Below, in pieces: positions 9,749-21,697 of a stretch of 64,000 nucleotides of DNA. Below the pieces are notes generated by a model. That model saw only the letters and a list, made by a program, of their open reading frames with translations. It was not told the DNA's origin and searched no databases. Where the stretch lies: the NCBI GenBank assembly GCA_010093485.1, contig MU001502.1:1136057-1200056 (forward strand), read 5' to 3'. How positions within the stretch are numbered: position 1 is the first letter of the stretch; every line of letters starts with the position of its first letter. Made by a program: the position numbers and the translations under genes. This stretch comes from Karstenula rhodostoma CBS 690.94 (lineage: Eukaryota; Ascomycota; Dothideomycetes; Pleosporales; Didymosphaeriaceae).

Positions 9749-12700
9749 ATGGCGGATCTGCAAGATTTGCTTGCCCTGCTTCACGGCCAGGGCTCAACTG
9801 GCAACAACGCTTCTCCGCAACACCCGCCACACGGTTATCAACAACCCGCTGTATCGTCTCCTCTCTTTTCGCCATCGCCTGGCGGACCGCATCCGCATCA
9901 TCCATCAGCGATTATGTCGCCCAATTCGTCCGTCGTGAACACACCAGGTCCTGAACAGGCCGGCGTGTCGCAGCAGACACCACAACAACAGTCGACACAG
10001 CTGCTGAATCTGCTGCGCTTCAACTCGCAGCCCAGCGCTGCGCAGGCGAGGCGCCCATCGCAGAACACGCAGTCGCTGGACACCGCGCCCGCTCACAGCC
10101 GCGCTGTCTCAGCCTCTGATCTGGTTGCGGGCTTCACGGGCGGCAAATCGATGCAGGCATCCGCCAGTGCTGCATCGCTCGCGGCTCTGGCATCTGCATC
10201 TGCATCGAGCCAGAACCAGCAACAGGACCTGCTAATGCGCTTGTTGAATCCGAAGCCTGCTCAGAGCGACACTCACTCCTCACGAGCTTCAGCCGCAGCT
10301 TTCTCTCCGCCTGTCGCACCGCAGCCTGAAACGGCTGTCAACGACGTGGCGCGAGACTTGGCTGCCGCCGCTGCAACTCTTGAAACGTCTCTTGAGAACC
10401 TCCCCAGAGACCCGAGTGCCGCTCCGTCCGCTGCCTCCCCGATGAGGGTTTTCGGATCCGATGGACCGGGCCAGTCCCAGTTCGAGCCGGAACCCACTCG
10501 CTCCAACGACACTCCGCGCTTCACCTATCGCAACCCGTTCGAGCAATTGGAAGCTGCCAGTCCCCGAAACAGGACTCCAGTTCCCGAAGCCTCGAAGGCT
10601 CCTGCACCTGGCCCCAAGATGGAGATACTGAAGCACAAGCACGGCTTGGATGGATCTTCATCTACTAGTGGCGAGGAGAGGCCTCAATCGCAACACAAGT
10701 TCCGGAAGTTGTCGCCAGCCAATGCTCCACACGAAACTGTCGCCGAGGCAGTCAGCGAATTGGGCGAGCAAATCGGCAAGGAGATCGAAGAGACTCTTGA
10801 GGCCGAGGCAGCGAAGGAACTCGCCCGCATGCCTCGTGAGGAAGTCGAGGAGGTCGAGGAAGCTATCATTGAGACTGCATCGGAGATCAAAAAGGAACTG
10901 GAAGACGACGCTAACTTCAAGGCACTTGAGAAAGAAGTCTCGAAGCCGATTGCCGCGTCACTGAAGCAAATTGCGAACGACATTGCCCAGGGTGATGTCG
11001 CCGACAGCTGGGAGAGTGCTGAGGACGTTCCAGCAAAGGAAGAAGATCAGACGGTAATAGTCTTTCGCTTCCCTATGCGTGCGTTCGCGTCCATCACTGT
11101 TCAAGACTTGCAAAAGCCTCGCATCCTCTTTTCGCCAGATCTTGTTATGGACGTCGCCAGGCTCAAGAAGGAGTTCGACCAAATCGATCGCTCTCTTGTA
11201 ACAGCGAGCAAAAACTTCATCGTATACGCCATCGTCAAGAAGGGCGGCTTCCGAATCATTCGCCAGGAAAATGGAGACTACCGCCAAGTCTTCGAACACC
11301 ACCAGGAGCGCCTTTTCAATGTCGCACTTTGCGTCGGAGGTGAGGACTCATCTCAACCGTCTGTTGAGAGTGTCCTTGGCATAGGAGTCAATGGCACTGT
11401 TTTCTGGTCTTCAGTCAACCCCGTACGCGACAGCGACTTCGACGAACTGGACAAGACCGGCCTTGTCCTCCCGCCATCACCTTCCCAAGATGATAACACA
11501 TCTGGCGGGCAGTTGAAGACCCGGGCGAAGCCATCATCGCGCCACCCCGAATTCTTCGCCATCGGCCGTGGTAAGGCTATCCATATCATTTGGTCTCGTG
11601 TGGCCGAAGGTTTCCTGCGTAGCAACTCACGCATCGTTCACACCGAGAAGTATTACAAAGAGCGCTCGCTCAAGATCCTGACTGGTAAGGCCGGGAAGGA
11701 TTTCACGTTCAGCGAGGATGACACTGTCATCGTTTCCTTGGATAAGGCCGGACGCATGCGCTTCTGGGATATCCGGCCACTCATTGACCCTGTGGTTGCG
11801 ACACCAGAACACGAGAAATCAGTCGAGGTCTCTGAGACTATGCTCGAGTTCCACACCACGTCAGCAAACGCCAAGTCGTGGCCAACCTCAGTGTTCTTCT
11901 TCGACAAGGACAAACCTTTTAACAAGGGGATTGCTTTGCGATACGTCATGGTCGGTATGAAGCAGAACCACGCCTTCCAGCTGTGGGATATGGGTCTGGG
12001 CAAGGCTGTCCAGGAGATCAACCTGCCCCACGAGAAGGAGTCTGATGCCATTTGCAGCGTCGGCTTCCACCCAAAGACGGGTATAATGGCCGTTGCCCAC
12101 CCGACGCGCAACTCCATCTTCTTCGTTCACGTGTCCTGCCCGCGCTACAACTTGCCGGTCATGAGCCAAGCCACGTACATTTCACGTATCGTGAACAAGA
12201 GTAGTGACAGGGGTCAGCAACTTCCTCCGGTCAACGCAACGGCCATCATGACCAGCATTACCGAATACTCATTCTCTTCCAAGGGTCAGATCCGCAGCCT
12301 CTACATGCTTAACGAGCCTGCTGGACCCGCTGATGTCGACGATCCGGACAACACTGCTTTGTTCGAGCTTTACGTGATGCACTCCAAGGGTGTGTGCACT
12401 CTGCGCATCCGACGAAGCGACTTGGGCTGGAAGAAGGAAGGCGAGCCCATGCATCCCAAAGAGGCCCAAGATGAAGGTGTGATCAGCATAGCTCCGTTGA
12501 AGCCAGCCGCGCCTCCCGTGGACGACTCCGTGACCAGCGGTGACACGCCAGGTCCGAAGTCTGTGTCCGATCGGTCTGCTCGTGAGACCATTAAGAAGGA
12601 AAGCATTGCTGCCTCTCGGCAATCCCTTACTTCCGAGGCTGCTATGCGCGCATCTACCCTGGCCAAGGTTGAGAGCAAGCAGGATGCTGCCCGTGCTGCC

Positions 12701-14183
12701 ATCATCAACGGCAGTGAGAAATCAGAAAAGAAAAAGAAGAAGCGTTTAACCACCGAGGCGGCCTCACAGGTGTCTGCGTCTTCCCGGGTGCCTCCGCCTC
12801 CCTCATATGCTCAAGCTGCGCAGAGCACCCCGCGAACGAAGTCGCCAACTGCGCCCGAGTCTGCTGAGCCTAGCTCCGCCAAGGCTTCTGATGCTGAAAT
12901 TCCTGAGTGGGCCAAGAAGTTGGTCGGTCAGTTGCCGCAACAGTCGTCTGCCGCTACATTTGACTCAAAGAAACTCGGAGAAACCATCCAGGCAGAGATC
13001 AGCAAGAGTCTGTCGCAATACACCGACTCAGTGTCCAAACGCCTTGATGATGAAAGGCGTGCCGCCAAAGCTCAGAACGGTGCCAACCAGGAAGCTCTTC
13101 TCCGTCTGGTCTCGAGCACGCTATCCGAGAACGTGGAGGGTGTGATTCGCAAGATGGTCGATCAGAACATGCGTGAGGTCTTGTTGCCCAGCTTGTTGAC
13201 ACAGACATCCTCCACCCTCGAGAAGAACCTGGGCAACACGGTCAAGGCCCATCTTGGTCCTCAGCTCTCCAAGGAGGTCCCTGAAGCGGTATCGCGAACC
13301 TTGAAGAGTCCGCAGATCTTCCAGTCGCTTTCCGATCAGATTTCAAAGAAGGTCGCCGTCAGCCTCGAGCAGACGATCACTGCGGGCGTTGGTGCCGTGA
13401 TCACCCCTGCCCTCACGAATGTGACTAATGCTGTTGAGAACAAGCTCAATGAGCAGGTTCGGCATGCGCAGGTCCAGCAACAAAATGATCTGAACAAGAT
13501 CCACCAGCTCACTGAGACTGTGCAGACCTGTCTTCAAACTATTCAGGCAATGGCAGCATCTCAAACTGAGCTTCAGAATCAAGTCAACGCGCTGCAGCAG
13601 CACATCAAGGATTTATCGCAAGTCACGCAAGTGCCAACTGCTGCTCCCCCGGCTACAAAGCAGAGGACCCCGGAGGAGATTGAGGCCCAGGACATCTTTG
13701 ATCTTCTCAGCGCGCAGAAGTACGAGCAGGCCACGATGCAATGGGTACAGTCTCCCAACTCCAATGAGCTGTTCGACACCGTGTTCATCAAGTGCAACCC
13801 GGGCTACCTTGGCCAAATCTCGCCGCTACTGATTCTCTCGACTGGTGCCGTGGTCACAACTTCGCTTCAGGAGAACCTCGTAGAGCGGCTTGCCTGGCTT
13901 GATACTGTGCTCAGGAACATCGACCCTCATGTAAGTAATAGCACACTGCAGATGTATTTCATGCTAATCACTCTCGCAGGATCCCGAGGTCCATGACGTT
14001 GTTCCCAAGATCATGGAGGTTATCAAGGAGCGCCTCACTCACGCATACATGCGCCTGAATGAGAATTCTCCTGGCGATCCCTCTCTCCGTCGCATCGCCG
14101 GATTGGTCAAGCGCGTGGGCGATCTTGTTCCACGACCCAGCTATCCTAGTTCCCACGTAGGCTCTTATGTGTCTCGTGCCTAA
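9749..14183 (+). CDS. EDC4/Ge-1-like WD40 mRNA-decapping scaffold
   Basis: This large protein is probably the P-body scaffold that enhances DCP1-DCP2 decapping. Exons are 9749-13930 and 13980-14183 with a 49-nt intron, giving 1461 residues. The N-terminus (about 1-300) is disordered and Pro/Ser/Gln-rich and begins with MADLQDLLALL, a short helix common at this protein's start. Acidic helices follow near 340-430. A WD40-type beta-propeller region spans about 434-890. A Ser/Lys-rich linker follows, then a helical coiled-coil C-terminal domain from about 1050 to the end with many Gln and Val heptads, the self-association region in Ge-1. Assignment rests on this order and on segment resemblance. 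An in-frame ATG at 9647 would add 34 residues but is less likely. Confidence 0.85.
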
Positions 14184-15518
14184 GCGCTACCTGGTCTACT
14201 GCTCGAGTTCTGCGTTCCCAGGTATGGCGCGACGCTGAGAATGCGACGCGCCATGCTCGACTCCGCCCTAGCACAACCACTCGACGCTTTGGATCCAATA
14301 TACGTTCTCTTCCACATTCAGGCTAGTTGCGTTTCCTCGGAGTTTTGGCTTTCTTGGCCTGCAACGACGCATCAGGATAACGGCGAATAGAAGAGGGTAG
14401 GCGGACCATGGCTTTGACGGTGTGGAATATCATCGTCGGAGCGCATTTTTCTTTTCCTTTCTTTGTAATCAAAGCGGTGGCATCTTGGCCATAGACCTGG
14501 CGGACATTGATCTGACTCGGTTCTTGGTGATATGTGACAGGCGCTTCAGGGTCTTGCGGTGCTGGAATGCTCGCTAGATGTTGGTGCGCGCTGGCTCTTT
14601 TATTGACGAGACCCGGGTTACACGATCGATATTGATTTTCAGGGATTCAGGGTATGGCAATCAAAGTCAAGAGGTGGATTTCAGGCATACCAGCATCCTG
14701 TATCCACCGTGATGGCTGGGATTGCTTGCATGTGTATGATAGTAAAAGCGAGCATGGCAATTTTGTAGCTAATCAAATTTTCGGACATGATCTTGGGTCG
14801 ACCTCGTAATGAGTGTGAATATATCAATGATCGGATCCCCGCCTCCTGTGGTCGTTCAGGCGCCCGGCGAGGGCCCCCGCCCACGACTCAACGGCGATCT
14901 ATCGATAGGCGAGGGCTCCCTTCATTTTGGGCCACTTTGTGGTGAAGTGCTCGCCAGGGCGCAAAGACGGGCGTTCTGTTACAAATTGCAGTACCAGGCC
15001 TGCAACAGGCTCGCCGCAGAAGCAGTGTGGCGACCAATGAGGGTGGCTTGGCCGCCAAAGCGCAACCCTGTCGCACGTCTGAGGTTGAAACGCCAACGTG
15101 GGATAGACCAGTTACAAGACCTCAGGTATCTCCACCGCATGGAAGACGTTACTTTTGCCGTCGGTGCACGCGTGGAAGCTCTGGCATACGGCTATTCTGG
15201 GAGAATTAGGACGTTGCAGGCGTGCTGGGGGGCATTTGGGTTGAACGTTCTTAATATGCAGGAGGAGGCGCCCTTTTTTGCTGGCCTTGGGAAAGACTAT
15301 TTTCGTTGCTTCTGTATTCTCGACACTCCTTTGAAGGAAGAAGATAGCTTTGTGGGCTTGTTGATTGAGTTCGCGTTCGCTCTTTACGGTTTTATTCATT
15401 GAGATTTGGGATTTATACGGGTTACGCTGCATACCATACCGACTACGATTACGGCTACGATTGCACGATTGCGGCTACGAAGACAGCTATCTGAATTGAG
15501 AAAGAGAAAGAAGTCACC
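14184..15518. other. Intergenic region with no convincing gene
   Basis: This 1.3-kb interval has one long frame (14809-15402 plus, 197 codons), but it lacks a recognisable domain, splice support or protein-like block structure, so I do not call it. The beginning probably contains the 3' UTR of the decapping scaffold gene. Just before 15500 there is an ACGATTACGGCTACGATT-like simple repeat. Confidence 0.4.
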
Positions 15519-16058
15519 ATGGTCAACTGGGGCAAAATCGTCCTCGGGGCGCGAGGCCTGCAGGCTCTCCTCTCCGTCGTCATCCTCGGCCTCATGGCCT
15601 ACGGTCCGTCTTCCTCGCCTCTCCTACCCGTCGGCCACTAACAGCACGCAGTCGCATCGTGGTGGTCGACCCACTGGCGCGCCATGTCGCCGGTCGAGGT
15701 GAACTTCATGGTCTTCTCGCCAGTGTGGTCTCTGCTCGCGGTGGCAGCGCTCGTCGTAGTCCCCATGAAGTTCTCCTCGCTCACCACCTCGGCGCCCGTC
15801 AAGTTCGGCCTGCTCGCCCTCGAGACGCTGACGATGCTGTACTGGTTCGCCGGGTTCGTCGCGCTGGCCGTGTTCCTGCGCGACCGCATCTGCTTTGGCG
15901 CCGTGTGCGATGTGGCCAAGGCTGGGACGGTGCTGAGCGCGGTCAACTGGCTCGTGTGGCTGGGGACCGTGGTGTTGAGCGCGGTGACGGTGTTTAGGAA
16001 GGGGCAGGCTGCGCCGATGCTGAAGGAGCCGAAGGTCGAGATGCACCAGGGTGTTTAG
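15519..16058 (+). CDS. MARVEL-like four-helix membrane protein
   Basis: Exons 15519-15603 and 15652-16058 (48-nt intron) encode 163 residues. The start lies in a good context (CACCATGG). Four hydrophobic segments are visible: about 8-28, 45-65, 72-95 and 120-145. The pattern of Trp and Phe residues in helix 2, a charged loop and a short cytosolic tail matches fungal MARVEL-domain proteins, which sit in the plasma membrane and organise membrane subdomains. The splice joins GCCTACG to TCGCATCG in phase and restores a continuous first loop. The exact substrate or partner cannot be read from the sequence. Confidence 0.8.
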
Positions 16059-16982
16059 GGGGTACAGGCATGTTACGATGGATGCTGGGAAGATGCGGCT
16101 GGCCGTCGAGACTGGCGCTCAATGATGGTCACGTGAAGGAGTTTTTGGGTCACGAACGGCGCGGGTTTACAGGCGGGGATGGGCTGAGACGGTGCTTAAT
16201 TGGGCGTTCTTGTCATAGTCTTTTCCAGAGCAGCGCATACTCGAGTGTTCTCTTGTTCAAAATGTCGATAAGGCCTACCGCAGGTTGCATGAGTCGTAAT
16301 TGCCATGTTCCCGCTCCGAGTCACCCTCTGATACGTGCCAATGCGATGCCTATGTGATTGCTATGCGGTGCCTGACGCGGCCTAGGGCGATGGAACTGTG
16401 GAGAGACTTGCGGTGCCTGATGATTCATGAATCGTGATGCGCGCAGGCGACATCCACTATTGTCAAAATTAGAGGTGGGCTCCTCCCCCACACGGTCCGA
16501 AAATAGGCTTTGGGTTACAAAGTAGCTGCTGTTGTGTAAGACGCGCCACTTTGCTGATTCGATGCGCGCCTGCTGCGCCCGTTCGTTGTTGTCGTCGTCG
16601 TCGTCCGCACGTTGCCGGCGCCGCACGCAACGACGGCTTTCCAAGGGCTGGGCCTCAGGCCGGCACTGTTGGCTATGCGCGCATACGTGAAAGCTCATCT
16701 CAAGATCAAAACTACCCAATTCGGAGCGTTGGGGTCCGTCTCGGGGCCGGGGCCATGGGCGGAGCGACCGCGTGAGCCTCCACGGCCACGCCATATCTTT
16801 GAAACAACCACCCGCCCGCGCTCCCCTCTGCTCTCGTACCAGCCTTCCCTACCTTTTCTCTTCAACATCATTATCTTGCTCAGAACGTGCCCGCCCTCGA
16901 AACGCGCTACACTCGGCAACTGCGCTGCACCGAGCTACCGTTCGTGTTGGATTGCGTGGCCTGCCTATACAGAACACCGAAC
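16059..16982. other. Intergenic / promoter region before the DUF7053-like gene
   Basis: No gene is supported. Just upstream of 16983 there are CT-rich stretches typical of fungal core promoters. The frame of the next gene stays open upstream to 16887, but family members begin at the Met used here. Confidence 0.4.
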
Positions 16983-18239
16983 ATGTCCAGGACGTCCGTC
17001 TTCACGACGTGTACCCCGCTGCCCGCGGGCATCACACGACAGAGCGTCCTCGACATGTACCACGCCCACACTGAGATGATAGAGGTCAATCCGCTCGTCA
17101 TCGAGCGCTTCAAGTGCAAGGCCCCAAGCTATGCACCCGCAGAGGAGTACTATGCGACGTGGTATACCATCAAAGGTGCATCACAGCTCCTTCTCCTTGG
17201 CTTTGTTTGCGCTTTCTGCTTCCGGACGTCTACTGACCAAGACGCAGACAAAGTAAACTACCTGCCTGGTGGTCTCGCTTCTTCCTCCGTCTCCTACCAC
17301 GCATGCTTCCACGACCTCCCCGATGGCCTGCAAACACACGTCTATGCGCCTCTTGGCCTTGACATTCGCGCGAAATGGACCGTGGGCGGGTCCCTGCCGG
17401 GCGAGCCGAAACCTCCCGCCGAACTGGGCATCGGTGCCCCGCGCGAAGGGCTCTACATCCGCGAGGACGTGCGCATGAAGTGCAACATCATGATGATGGG
17501 CTTTGTGAAGAAGACCTTCAAGGAGAGCCATTCCACCATGGTGGGCCGGCTGGTTGAGAAGGCGCATGTGCTCGAAAGCCGACAGGCGAACGAACGCCTG
17601 AACGCGCTGAAGAATCTAGCACCGGGCGAGCGCATGGGCCACGGGAGCATCTTCATTGCCCCTCCGCCAGGATACGGGGAAGGGCGCAAAAGCGACAACC
17701 ACGACGATAAGCCACTGCCTCACCCCCGAGAAAGCGTATGTTCAGATGGAAGCGCAACGAGCTCCCCGGGCCTGTCGCAGGCCAGCACGTTGACGAGCCA
17801 AAGCGAATTTCCTCAGAAATCGCCGCAGCTTCAATACCAACGACAAGGTCAACGTTCGCAGACGCAGTCGCAGGCCGAGTCATACAAGCCATACCAGGAC
17901 CAGCGCGGTTCGCTCGCGAATCCGCCCTCGCAGTGGGCACCCGGTCATTCACATTCACATTCGCAAGACTGCAATCACAGTGGAGGCCAGCAAAGCCCGG
18001 GGCAGCCAAGCCAGCAGGCGCAGACTTTGCCCAGTCTATCCTATCTACCTTCCACCGTGTACAACCCGCACGCAAGCAACAACCGCGACTCGCAGTACCA
18101 AGCCTACCAGCCGCCGCGGTCTTCCGCATACCTGCACCCTCCCCCCGCCGAGCTCCCTGCACCCATGCAGGACTCTCCCACGTTACCGCGCAACCTGCGC
18201 GACGATCGCGATGAGCATCTCGCCGAGCTGCCCGCCTGA
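16983..18239 (+). CDS. DUF7053-like fungal protein with disordered tail
   Basis: Exons 16983-17175 and 17248-18239 give 394 residues. The first 200 residues resemble the fungal DUF7053 domain: a start like MSRTSVFTT, an EMIEVNPLVIE block, YLPGGL after the junction, then ACFHDLPDGLQTHVYAP and LDIRAKWTVGG. Its function is unknown. The rest (about 225-394) is low-complexity Gln/Ser/Pro/His. The 72-nt intron is a multiple of three and has no stop, so retention would insert 24 mostly hydrophobic residues in frame. Family continuity favours removal. The ATG at 16887 is in frame but lies before the normal family start. Confidence 0.82.
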   Translation: MSRTSVFTTCTPLPAGITRQSVLDMYHAHTEMIEVNPLVIERFKCKAPSYAPAEEYYATWYTIKGASQLLLLGFVCAFCFRTSTDQDADKVNYLPGGLASSSVSYHACFHDLPDGLQTHVYAPLGLDIRAKWTVGGSLPGEPKPPAELGIGAPREGLYIREDVRMKCNIMMMGFVKKTFKESHSTMVGRLVEKAHVLESRQANERLNALKNLAPGERMGHGSIFIAPPPGYGEGRKSDNHDDKPLPHPRESVCSDGSATSSPGLSQASTLTSQSEFPQKSPQLQYQRQGQRSQTQSQAESYKPYQDQRGSLANPPSQWAPGHSHSHSQDCNHSGGQQSPGQPSQQAQTLPSLSYLPSTVYNPHASNNRDSQYQAYQPPRSSAYLHPPPAELPAPMQDSPTLPRNLRDDRDEHLAELPA

Positions 18240-18804
18240 TCGAAACGACGTGTTGACGATGTCATGTTTTGATTTGCTGTATATATGATACTTTATAGGG
18301 CGCTTGGTGCAGGCACAGCCGATTGTCGGATTTTTGTTCAACTGTTTCGTAGATACCCGCGATTTGTAGCTGAGCTCGCAGTCACATGTTACGCACGCTG
18401 AGAGAAGTAGTGTCGATCGCTTTTGAATGGATAGTCGTTACTAAGATGGTGCACAGAATTTGAAACCTGTGGTAGCGCGGTTGTCCTCTGCGCCGCTTTG
18501 AGCCCAAAATTTTCAAGCGGATGCAATGTAGCCTGGTAGCACTGGATGCCGTTAACGCCAACCGAGTCTTCTCCCAAATCATGGAAAAACAATGTGCAGC
18601 TGGGTATCTTAACGAAGAGGAAATCGTCCCACCGCGTTCCAAGTGGTTATGCAAGAACATGATAGCATGTTCTAAAGTGTGGGTGGAAATGTAGTCTCTG
18701 AAGGTGGTTCCGCGGAATCTAACGCCTGCCAGCCAGCGGTAACAGTCGTTACCCAAAGTGTGGATGCAGGTGCCCAACAGCACAACAGCCGAGGAGAAAC
18801 GAAG
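18240..18804. other. Intergenic region between convergent genes
   Basis: This interval separates the DUF7053-like gene (rightward) from the RING gene (leftward). Frames at 18382-18783 show no domain. It likely holds both 3' UTRs. Confidence 0.4.
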
Positions 18805-19632
18805 CTACTTCAGGACGACGCCGCCGTTCATGCTCCAGGAAGGTTCGAGAGGTGAGGAGGATTCTGCTTCGCCGAGATCGAGGGATGGGATCGAAGATGT
18901 CGAGAACACGGTAGGCGAAAAGCGAAGGAGCACACCGCCATTCATACTCCAGCGGATCCCGTCTTCAGAGGGGGACTCTGCATCGCCCAAGTCGAGAGGA
19001 GACGGGAATGAAGCCGTCCCCACGATATCCCCCCCACACGTCTTGCCAGTAGCGTCTTCCGCACCCGCGGATCCCTCTTCGCGGCCATGCCCAGAAACCC
19101 GAATCGCAATCTCCTCCGCAGCGTACACGCTGACCTCCCCACCCCACTCATCACCGTCGCAACGTCCATACACATCAACCCCAATCCATTCCCCCCGCAA
19201 ATTCTCATCCAAATACTCCTCACACTCCGTCTCATCTTCGCTATCCCACCCACTACTCTCCTCCCACTCTTCATCCCCCTCCCACTCCCATTCCCATTCC
19301 CATTCCCACTCCGAACTCTCCTCCTCCTCTTCTTCTTCTTCTTCCTCGTCCACAAAGAACACAGCCCGACACAAAGGACACCCCGCGCCCCCCTCCATCA
19401 GCCACCGCCCAATGCAGCAGTACCCGAAGAAATGCCCGCACGGCAGCCGCGTTGCGAGATGCGGCGCGAGATGGGGGGAGGTGATGTTGGCGGGGGGCGT
19501 TGGTTGGGTGGGGGTGTAGGTGGTAGAGCAGATGGCGCAGGTGGGGGAGGCGGGTGGGAGGGGGGTGGTGCGGAGGGTGGTGAGGAAGGTGGTGCGTGTG
19601 GGTATGGTGGTTGTGGTGGTTGTGGGCGGCAT
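18805..19632 (-). CDS. RING-type zinc-finger protein with acidic repeat tract
   Basis: The protein has 275 residues when started at 19632; the frame is open further up to 19854, but that extension is low-complexity His/Thr/Pro. The RING-like finger begins with Cys32-x2-Cys35 and continues through LPCGHFFGYCCIGRW to CPLC, so it is a probable E3 ubiquitin ligase. After it comes a poly-Glu run and an alternating Glu-Trp tract encoded by trinucleotide and hexanucleotide microsatellites (19281-19348). The C-terminus has a tandem repeat: a Asp-Leu-Gly-[Asp/Glu]-Ala-Glu-Ser segment leading to WSMNGGV occurs twice, and the second copy ends the protein. Partner and pathway are unknown. Confidence 0.72.
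   Translation of the reverse strand: MPPTTTTTTIPTRTTFLTTLRTTPLPPASPTCAICSTTYTPTQPTPPANITSPHLAPHLATRLPCGHFFGYCCIGRWLMEGGAGCPLCRAVFFVDEEEEEEEEEESSEWEWEWEWEWEGDEEWEESSGWDSEDETECEEYLDENLRGEWIGVDVYGRCDGDEWGGEVSVYAAEEIAIRVSGHGREEGSAGAEDATGKTCGGDIVGTASFPSPLDLGDAESPSEDGIRWSMNGGVLLRFSPTVFSTSSIPSLDLGEAESSSPLEPSWSMNGGVVLK
19281..19348 (+). repeat. Hexanucleotide CCCATT and CTC/TTC microsatellites inside the RING gene
   Basis: CCCATT-type hexamers (about 19281-19310) are followed by CTC and TTC trinucleotides (about 19317-19348). On the minus strand they encode the Glu-Trp and poly-Glu tracts of the RING protein. Copy number changes would stay in frame. Confidence 0.8.
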
Positions 19633-20580
19633 TTTGGAGGCGTGGGGTTGTGTGTGGGGGGCGTGTGTTTGGTGGCGTTGGGTGTGGGCGCTTGCTTGCT
19701 GGGCGTGTGCTTTGCGTCTGCGGTGGTGGTGGATGGAAGTCTTGTCGAGGAGGTGTCTGGCTGTGGGTTGAAGCAGAGTTGATGTACTTTTGAGAAGGGA
19801 GACGGAGAGGGGGGGTTTTATAGCTGTATGTCTGGCTTGGACGGTGGGTTCCATGGTGTTGGGCGTGACACGATTTATCGTGGTGGAGAAGGGCGTAGAA
19901 GGAGGGGCTCAACAGGTCAACAGGTGGAGTGGGAGAGGGTACCATGGTGTTGGGTGGGAAATTTCATTTTTTTGTGGATGGGAATCGAACAGCGCAGAAG
20001 GAGATAGTCAGCAGGACGAGAGGTGTGGGTGATCACGACTTGGTATGGGCAGATGGTACCGAGGTAAAAATGATGAAAATGTATGATGGTGAAAAAACAT
20101 CCATGCGTGTGAGCGATCACCGTTTCCGCAAAAGTATTCATTCTCTATACTGAATATAGCGTGCATACATAGAGGTTGAGATAGAGGTTGTTGAAGAGCG
20201 TTATCTGTCAACGTTCCATGGCTTCCCCAGGTAATATGCAGGCTAGCCCATCTTCGGCTAGTTCCTCACCCACTCTCCCGATTTGTGGGGCTGGGTCCAG
20301 CATCTTGGTCGACCCAATTCTCTCACGCGGGATATGCCCATATCGATGACCGTGCGTAGAACCCTTCTAAGCCAGGGACCCAATCGCACGCTCGTACTGT
20401 ATGACAGGAACCACTGCCGAGGCCCAGCAACACGGCCAGTCCGCACCCTCACCTTGGACCCCGTTGCCCCTCTTGGCCTCTCTCGGATCTGCGCGCACAT
20501 GCATATAAACGCGAGCGTCGCCATTACTCTTGATTGCGATGAGCTTGCTACGCAAGCCTGCCTGACACGGATCGCCCACC
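19633..20580. other. Intergenic region, partly G-rich
   Basis: From about 19633 to 19770 the plus strand is very G-rich and in frame with the upstream extension of the RING gene. The rest holds no supported gene. A frame from 20283 enters the SDR gene but gives an unnatural protein N-terminus. Confidence 0.4.
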
Positions 20581-21697
20581 ATGTCCGCTCGTCAGGGGCT
20601 ATCGGATATCGTGTCGCTGTCCGTCTCTCATGTCGCGCTCAATCCCATCGTTGCTGGGCTCTCCTTTGGGCCTTGACCAGGGCACCGGCAAGTGTGCGCA
20701 GCCGTCTCATCAACTCCGTCTCTGCGCTGCGCAACCCGGAAACACTCGCTCGTGTCACGAAACTCCTTCGGTGGTTGCTCGCCCTGGGTGTGGTCAGGAC
20801 TGTCAACAAAAAGCTGAACCATCTCGCACTCAACGCGTATAGGATAAACAACGAGAAGAAGAGATGGAACTGGAAAGAAGAAGTCGCAGTCGTGACTGGG
20901 GGATGCAGCGGCATCGGACTGCTGACGGTAAAGCGACTGCTCCTCAAAGGCGTCAAGGTTGCGATTCTGGATATCCAGCAACTGCCGCCCGCTCTCCAAG
21001 ACTACGCTGGTATCAGGTTCTTCGCCTGTGATATCGCGGACCCTGCCGCTGTCGCCAGCACTGCAGAGAAAGTCAGAGCCACAATGGGATCGCCTTCAAT
21101 TCTAGTCAACAATGCCGGCATCACGCATCCTCACACGATTCTCAAAACCTCACCTGAGTATCTGCGTAAGATCTTCGATGTGAACTTGCTTAGCAACTGG
21201 TATACCATCCAAGCGTTTCTCCCGGATATGATAAAGAGGAACAAAGGTCACGTCGTCACAGTGGGCAGCCTAGCATCATACTGGGGCGTTGGCGGGATGG
21301 TGGATTACTGCGCAACTAAGGCTGCCGTACTGTGCTTGCACGAAGGTGATATGATTGTTCCCTCTTCCTCAAACCCTTCACTCACAGATCCACAGGGCTT
21401 GTGCAAGAAGTCAGGCAGAAGCACAAGGCCCCGAATATTCTCTTCACTTCGGTGCATCCCAACTTCGTTCGAACACCTTTGGTCGAGCCATATGCACCTA
21501 AGCTGAGTGGACAGAGCTTGTTGGAGCCTACCGAAGTAGCCGATGCAATAGCTGAGCAGGTACTGAGTTGCGCCGGGGGGCAGATATACCTACCTACGGG
21601 TGCTTACCGGAGCACTCTGGTTCGAGGATGGCCTAACTGGCTGCAAGAGTATCTGAGAGGCAGGCTGGCGAAAAACATACTATCCGGCACGGAGTAG
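20581..21697 (+). CDS. Short-chain dehydrogenase/reductase (RDH/DHRS-like), N-terminal frameshift suspected
   Basis: This NAD(P)-dependent SDR has a Rossmann motif TGGCSGIG, an NNAG motif, a catalytic Ser in VGSLAS and YCATK with Tyr and Lys. An N-terminal hydrophobic segment suggests membrane anchoring, as in retinol-dehydrogenase-like SDRs. A 50-nt intron (21346-21395) joins LCLHEG to LVQEVRQ. The natural-looking start at 20581 (MSARQGLSDIVSLS...) is one frame off the body of the protein and stops near 20670. The body frame is open upstream to 20283, but with improbable sequence. A single-base indel at about 20640-20665, real or a sequencing error, would reconcile the two. The substrate is unknown. 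Confidence 0.8.

Noticed and set aside
14809..15402. 197-codon plus-strand frame
   Set aside because: No family resemblance or structural pattern; random-looking frame in GC-rich DNA.
19925..20070. Possible minus-strand tRNA (GTTCGATTCC box)
   Set aside because: The bases flanking the box do not form a T stem and no anticodon arm could be built.
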